This document shows, piece by piece, positions 57,855 through 64,000 of a DNA stretch of 64,000 nt. Origin of the DNA: Ficedula albicollis (lineage: Eukaryota; Chordata; Aves; Passeriformes; Muscicapidae); contig NC_021672.1 in NCBI RefSeq assembly GCF_000247815.1, positions 69,414,926 to 69,478,925 on the forward strand, given 5' to 3'. Position 1 is the stretch's first letter; each line of letters begins with the position of its first letter. The notes under the pieces were generated by a model. That model searched no databases and was not told the origin of the DNA. It saw nothing but the letters and a program-made list of their open reading frames with translations. Both the position numbers and the translations under genes were made by a program.

Positions 57855-59963
57855 GGAGAATGAATCATTGAATAATAGTCTTGGAAATATTTCTAATGCT
57901 TTCTCTGGCCAGGTTCTTTGCTATTACATACAAAGAGCAGGGGTTAATTCAGCTCTGTGTAAGCTGAGGGAGGAATCTTCCATGCTCCCCTCTTGCTGTG
58001 GCCTGCTGTGGAGAAAGCTTCATCTCCAGGCATCCTCCTTCTCATATTTACTTTTTAAAATCTTTATTCCTTCTTCATTTTCACTAACCTAGTAGTTGCA
58101 TTTCAGTTTGCACATTTCAGCAACAGTAAATGCCATAGCCTTTCAAAGTGGCAAGCCAGCTTCCAAACAACTAGTTTCTACAGCTCTCTTCACTACAGAA
58201 GCAGTCAAATGTAAGCTTAATATTTCTATTCCTGCTGGTAGTAGTTTGTAATCCATCGTTTTAACTCTGCAATAGAAAAAGTATTGCTTTCATCTCCAGT
58301 TACAGTCTTTCATTGGTCAAGATTTGGAGGAAGGATGGCACCAGCAGAGTGTTAACTTGGCATGGTTCATTGAGTTTACCATCTTAATTAGCCACTACTG
58401 TATGAAGTTGATTTGCTTACCCTCAGTATGGAGACTTCTGCAGGCTGATGTGATCCTGAGTGCCCAGCACTGCCAGGTTACAGGGCTCTTGCTGTTCTCT
58501 TCCTGTACATGTGGAACTACTGGCAAAGCAAGACCTTCTTGGCAGAAAGCTGTGCAAGGCAGGATCAGGGAGAACAGGCTTGTGACTGTTCCCTTTCCTT
58601 TAACAGGTCCAACAGGCTTCCTACTCCTCCAAGAAACTTAGAATTAGACACCTACCCATTGTGCAGCTAAACCAGGAGCGTGACCTCTTTTGGTTGGCTC
58701 TGTTTGGCATTTTCCACGAGGCCTTTGGGCAGTCACACTGAATGGTTTGCACAGAGCTGCTTTTCCAGCTGTCCTGGCATGAGTGAAGAGCAGCACTTGC
58801 TGACAAGATTCTTCGGAGTTTATTGGTAACGCTGTTACTCATGAGGTAATACATGAAGCTATGAACTTTAAAAAAGTCCCCTTAGTACATATAGCCTGTT
58901 ATTCTAGACTGTGAGAACCACTAGATTAAAACACAAGCTCAGCATGATCTCTGTGGTTGTGCCTTTCCCCATCAGAGAGCAGATGGAAACACCTAGCTAT
59001 GACAAAGCAAAGTAGCATTAGCTGCTATGGAGCCTTCTGTTAATGGTTTGTTCCTCAGCATCATAAGCAAATTCCGAGTGCTTCTTGACAGCATCATTAA
59101 TGCATTTGTACAAGGGTTATAAGGTTGTTTACAGCACTATTTTAAAAACTACTACTGCCCCACAGGTTTCAGTTTCAAGAGCTGCACATTCAGCTTTGAA
59201 GATGAGCTCATCTGTTAAGTTCTTATCTACTGGGAAGAAGTATTTGAATCTTTGCTGTGGCACATTATTTGCACTAGTGTCACAGCCAGGCCAGATGAGA
59301 AGAAACATTACCTATTGGTGGAACAGGGTAATAAAAATAATCAGAAATATTTTAAATGGACCAAACTGACATCTCCCAGAAGCTGCCTAGTTAAAAGCCA
59401 ACACGAGAGCAGCCCAGTGATGTGGAAGGCACACAGCACTGCCCATGTGGCCCAGCTTTGCTTTATATGCAGGAAACAGGTTCTCAGTTACAAAAGCTGA
59501 GGTTCTTATCTAATCATTCCAGTTAATGTTTAAGAGTAGTTGGAAGGCAGACAATTTTCAGATGCTGAATACAGGTGGAGCACTCCATCCTGGAGCCTTC
59601 TCTCAGGAAGAAGAGGCATGCCTGTGGTTGTGGACAAGGAACTGGAAGTGAAGCTTCCCCCAGCCAGGTGAGTGCTCCAACGGCAGTGCTGTTACAGCTG
59701 CCCCTTCCCCACGTGGGTGCCCACAGGCATTTTCCTGGCTCTCAGCTCCCAGAACCCACATTTGCCTGCTGGTGTGCGTGAGGCACCCAAACAGTCATTG
59801 CTCAGCAAACTGGCTCCTGAAATAATTTTCAAGCACTACTCTTAAGCAACTGTGTTAAGAACTGGAACTACACCAACAGGAAATCACATTCTTTTGAGAA
59901 TAGTTCTAGACAGGCCAAGAGGCCCTTTGTCCTAAGAGTACTTCACCTTGAAATAGGAATTCA

Positions 59964-60074
59964 GTTTCAGATGGGCAGGGCTTTCAAAAATCATTTAAAG
60001 AACTTTTTTCTAATGCTGCGTTTCAGATGGGCAGGGCTTTCAAAAATCATTAAAATAACTTTTTTCTAATGCTG
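59964..60074. repeat. Two-copy tandem duplication, 56 bp
   Basis: A unit starting GTTTCAGATGGGCAGGGCTT and ending CTTTTTTCTAATGCTG occurs at 59964-60019 and 60020-60074, with small indels near the middle. Confidence 0.92.
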
Positions 60075-61476
60075 TTGTTGTAAATCAACCTTCACACAGC
60101 TGCCTGCACAGCTTCTGTCCATGCAGCCACATCAAGCTGTTGCCAAGCAGGGGCTGACTGGCTTGACAGTCAATGACAAACAGCACGCCCATGGATAAAC
60201 AGAGTTCAGTATATTTGCAATCCTGCATTTCCTTGATACTGCTGTGTCCATTAACATCACCGCTTTTAGTTTTTACTCCTAAGTCTGGTTTTGCTAACCT
60301 GAAGTGAGGCTCACCACAATTACAGTTTAATGCCTTTCTAATGCTAGCAATTAAACTGACTTTGTAGCTACTTGATCCCTGCAGCACAGTCCTGTATTGT
60401 ATTTCAAATCCTAAAGGATTACATGTGGATTCCCTCATTTTAAGTTGCTGCAGCATTAATAATTTCATCTACACAGGTTTTGTTCCAAACACAAGACACC
60501 CCATAGCTCAAAGGCCCTTCAAATACAAATCTCCTCTGTACCTGCAGTAGCAGGAAAGTTACTTGGTATTTCATTAAAAGAACCAGGTATTTCCTCAAAG
60601 ATTACAATCCACCTTGGGCCACAAAGGCCAGCTGTGCCACCACCATTTAAATTAAAGCAGCAGAAGTTGTAACAAGTGCTCTTACCTTGTAGGATCACAT
60701 TCAGAGCAGGGAGAACAGGTAGCACACTTACTCTGTACTTCCCACAAGAGGCAAAGGTCTGTTTCAAACTAAGTGTATATATTCTGGCCTGGGGAGTAAA
60801 GTCAAGGCACCTCAAGTGACAGGATCCATCTTTTTCTAAAGATTTTTGATTTGAAATTAAGATTATGCTGGTGGAAATTTATGGGGACTTTACATGTTTT
60901 CCATCCTGACACTACTCCCAGTGGCCTCTCCAGTTTCTGTACCTCAAGTATTCTCTTGAAGAGAATGTAGCACAGCCTAAGTTGTCAGCCTCCATCTTCT
61001 TACATTATAAGCTTAACTCTACTGAATTTATTCCTGTTCTCACAGAGGAAAAGCGTAGCAGCCTACTAACACTTATTTCAGAGCCCTGCTATTCCCAGCT
61101 GTCCCAGTGTGGGGTTGGTGGGGTGGCAATCACAGTGCTCCAGCCAGCTCAGAAGCAAGCCTGGCACAGCACCGTTCTGATGGGAAGTGGCACCCAGCAG
61201 TGCTGCCTCGGGGACAAACACAGGCAGTTCCTGAACCTGCACAACAGGAGCCACAGCACATTCCAAAGCAAGAGGAGCTACTTGTCACGCTGCACCTGAA
61301 CACACCAGCGGCAGTGCAGCTCCACCCACCAGCCTCCACCAAAGCAAATCACTCACCTGGGTATTCCCAGCCTCCTCTGTAACGTGGACAGGAGGAAGCT
61401 GTAAAAGCACTAGCAGCCACCACTGTGCCACAGCCACACCCAGGCAGGGAGTAAAACACTCCTGACCCCTTAGGAA

Positions 61477-61605
61477 AGCAAGCTAATGTGTGCTTCGGCT
61501 GGTAAGCTCATTACCTTTTCCCATCTTATCAGAACCCAGCTTTAGCAAGCTAATGTGTGCTTCGGCTGGTAAGCTTTTCCCATCTTATCAGAACCCAGCT
61601 TAAAC
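61477..61605. repeat. Two-copy tandem duplication, about 67 bp
   Basis: A unit starting AGCAAGCTAATGTGTGCTTC and ending CAGAACCCAGCTTTA occurs at 61477-61543. It repeats at 61544-61605 with a small deletion after GGTAAGCT. Confidence 0.92.
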
Positions 61606-62362
61606 CCAGCTTTGTTACAAATGCACGTTTGAATGAAGCCTTCCAACAGGATGTAACAACTTCTGTTCACCATGTAGGGCAGGGAGGCCTTAATTTTTTT
61701 CTCTTTTCTCTCTTTTATCAGTTTAAAGCGTCATTTGCTCAAATTACATTCCTTTCCTCCCTCTGCTTCTTCACCCCTAGGAAAGAAAAACAACCAACAA
61801 ACTGAACAAACCAAAAGTGGCATTACTCTGTTCACTTAAACTTCCTTAAAATACTATCCCCTAGCATCTCAATATGCTTCTAGCAGTTTACTTCCAACTT
61901 GGTGGATTTCTGCAGAAAAATGCTTCTATCTGAACGCACACAGTGGGGTCTCAGGAAGGAAGTGACCTGTAGCAGTGCTTGGACTTGCTGTCCAAACAGC
62001 ATTACAATAGGAAACTATGGACAAGAGCATGTCCTGCAGCTGGCTTTATCCAGTGCAAATAAAATTAACACAATACTGTAGAACTTACTTCTGAGAAAGC
62101 AAGACATGTCAGTTCCTACTAATGGCCCCAGATACTCCTTCAACATATCAGCTGTCTCAGCTGTCTGTTTGGAATGTGTCCCTTGCATTACAGGCTCTTT
62201 GCTGGAAAGGCTCTAACAATGCTGGAATTCTGTACTATGCTTAATAAGTGACACAAATGCCTTTGCACTTACAGAAACACACACAAAAATAATCAAGTTA
62301 GAACCAGAAGCTTCGAATTTCAAAGAACAGACTGACTTCTTGTTTAATTTTTTTTTTCTTTT

Positions 62363-62368
62363 TTTATT
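62363..62368 (-). terminator. MKRN1: Candidate polyadenylation signal of MKRN1
   Basis: TTTATT on the plus strand is AATAAA on the MKRN1 strand, about 1.37 kb beyond the stop codon. A closer candidate lies at 63523-63528. Both could be used as alternative ends. Confidence 0.3.
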
Positions 62369-63735
62369 TGGGAAAAGTGCTTCTTACAAAAGGCAGCTGC
62401 AAAACAATACGTTATAGACCTCAGAACAATTTCTCATTCCATTTAAAAGTGAAAGGAGAGGCAGTCTAGGGGACAAGAGCAGCAGGAGAACAGATCACGG
62501 GGCATCCACAAGTCAATAAAAAACAGCAATAATGTAATGCAAGGTTAAAATTCCTGTGCTGGGGCTTTGGTGGCAAAGTAATTTCTCAATGCAAATTACA
62601 GCCAGAAACTGCACGACTGCCTTTGTAAGCAGTAACTCACATAAACTGAACAGCTTTACCAGGCAACCTGCCCAACTCAGCTGCAGAGAGGCACAAGTAC
62701 CTCAGAGCAGCTGGGAGGCACGGCCAGTTTCTAGCAAAGCTCACGGCTTAAGTGTTTACATGAAGTTCTAAAACTTACAGAGCGATAAAGCTAAAGGGTC
62801 CTCTCTGGTGTTCCTCTGACCCCACCTTGGCTAACCGGATTTCTGCTCCTGGACAACCCTAATCATACACATGAAAGAGAGCTGGTGTATTAGGGAGTGC
62901 CATCTATCAAGTGAAGCGATAGTCAGGATCATTTCCCAGTCTGGGCTGAGACCACTAGACCAGTTTCATGTCCAATTGGAGGCAAGACTTCATGCACCAA
63001 GAGGGGGTGAAAGATGGTTTTGTTATTTTTAACTTACACAGAGTCTCCCCATCCTTGAGGTCCAACTCTACATTTATCTGTATATACACATAGAGAGTTC
63101 TCCTTTCACAAAGACATTTTCCTTTCATGCTAAACACAGTAAAAATCCAGAACGTTCACACCTGGTTCTGGTTACACAGTAGTAATAGTAATGTGCAAGT
63201 AAACAGAGACCAAAAGTCACAAATGAAGACGTGTACATGAGGGGGCTGGAACGGAGCTGATTCCAGAAAGAATATTTGTATCTGGCCTGAAATCAGAAAT
63301 ATTGGTACAAAGACAGAATAAAGGCCATCAGCCAATTAACATCCCCACTGCATGGCCACTGCTCATTTTTGTATCTGGGCTCTTCAAAATGAGTGTGGGA
63401 GTCCTGTAAACACTTTAACCCTGGAACTGGGTGAACTCTGTTGGGTACACAGATGAAGCAACAAACCTAAGCTAACTGTTTGACAGTTAAATTCATTTTT
63501 ACAAAAACTAACATTTTAAAGATTTATTTCTTGTTATTTGTTGAAACAGAGGAAAAACAACACTCCTGGGGTGGGAGAGGAGGGGAAGGGAAGAGACAGA
63601 CCCTGGGTAAAAGTTATTACAACAGCACCTGGAATTGATCGGCCTGCCTAGGAGAAACACAGGCACTGCCACAACACCACAGGTAATAGCTACTGCCTGA
63701 AGCCAAGACAACAGTCCACACTCCACTGACAGGTG

Positions 63736-63948
63736 CTATAGATCCAAATCATAATAATCTTCCAGGTCATCATGAAATAAGTCCCACTCATCCTCGGAAT
63801 CCGTTAGCTCGTCATCACCTCCGGCCGCCAACAGCATGAGCAGCATCTCACCGAGCTCGAAGGTCACCACCTCGTCCTCGTCGGTTTCAAAGGGATCCCC
63901 GTTCTCCCGCTCCTCGATGAACTCCCAGAACCGATTCCTCCGCTGGGC
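63736..63948 (-). CDS. MKRN1: MKRN1 terminal coding exon (partial gene)
   Basis: The acceptor TTTGCAG is followed by 70 codons and TAG. The peptide has the conserved makorin-1 C-terminus: RNRFWEFIEERENGDPF, VVTFELGEMLLMLLAAGG, and the acidic tail TDSEDEWDLFHDDLEDYY ending DLDL. Makorin-1 is a RING-type E3 ubiquitin ligase with several C3H zinc fingers; known mammalian substrates include TERT, p53, p21 and FADD. Only the last exon is in this window. The zinc fingers and RING domain lie beyond the right edge. The gene converges on RAB19, as in mammals. Confidence 0.96.
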   Translation of the reverse strand, partial: AQRRNRFWEFIEERENGDPFETDEDEVVTFELGEMLLMLLAAGGDDELTDSEDEWDLFHDDLEDYYDLDL

Positions 63949-64000
63949 CTGCAAAGGGAACACAACGTTTCCCCAGGTGACCCAGTGGCACCAAGCAGGA

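Larger units (their letters stand above)
57900..62340. other. Intergenic stretch between convergent RAB19 and MKRN1
   Basis: No exon is recognised. The two short tandem duplications at 59964-60074 and 61477-61605 are the only structured elements I see. Confidence 0.4.

Noticed and set aside
63508..63726. Minus-strand open frame of 72 codons downstream of MKRN1
   Set aside because: It lies in the MKRN1 3' untranslated region just past the stop codon, with no homology or splice context.

Overview
This is vertebrate nuclear DNA and almost certainly avian. Small coding exons with GT-AG splice sites are spread over long introns. Two fragments end in the CR1 LINE 3' tail typical of birds and other sauropsids. 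The gene order SLC37A3 (-), RAB19 (+), MKRN1 (-) matches the order known from human chromosome 7q34. I cannot name the species from sequence alone.

Layout. 1-12.7 kb: no complete gene is readable. There are two CpG-rich islands, at about 2.35-4.5 kb and 11.46-12.7 kb, each broken by a giant pure poly-C tract (1750 and 530 bases). The second island has a minus-strand start codon and a good splice donor. By synteny it is the best candidate for the KDM7A first exon, but the diagnostic PHD-finger sequence is not present. 12.7-30 kb: gene-poor intergenic DNA with two CR1 fragments and simple repeats. About 30.4-51.6 kb: SLC37A3 on the minus strand. I reconstructed 14 coding exons, in phase throughout, giving about 502 residues. 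The terminal coding exon lies in a 650 bp segment present as two tandem copies that look identical. 51.4-52.2 kb: a CpG-rich promoter between the divergent SLC37A3 and RAB19 genes, with ZNF143/THAP11-type motifs and a perfect four-copy octamer array. 51.98-56.37 kb: RAB19 on the plus strand, three coding exons, 214 residues, with poly-C tracts in its second intron. 62.3-64 kb: the last coding exon and 3' region of MKRN1 on the minus strand; the rest of MKRN1 lies past the right edge.

The three identified genes encode unrelated products: a lysosome-associated major facilitator protein, a Rab GTPase of membrane traffic and ciliogenesis, and a RING E3 ubiquitin ligase. They are neighbours by conserved synteny, not by pathway. 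SLC37A3 and RAB19 are divergent and may share a promoter; RAB19 and MKRN1 converge.

The most unusual content is structural. There are long poly-C tracts, several flanked by direct repeats; a duplicated terminal exon whose junction carries a 29-base insert copied from nearby; and many two-copy tandem duplications of about 45-75 bp. Some of this may be assembly artefact, and I say so where it applies. I found no convincing new gene system, CRISPR array, tRNA or rRNA.
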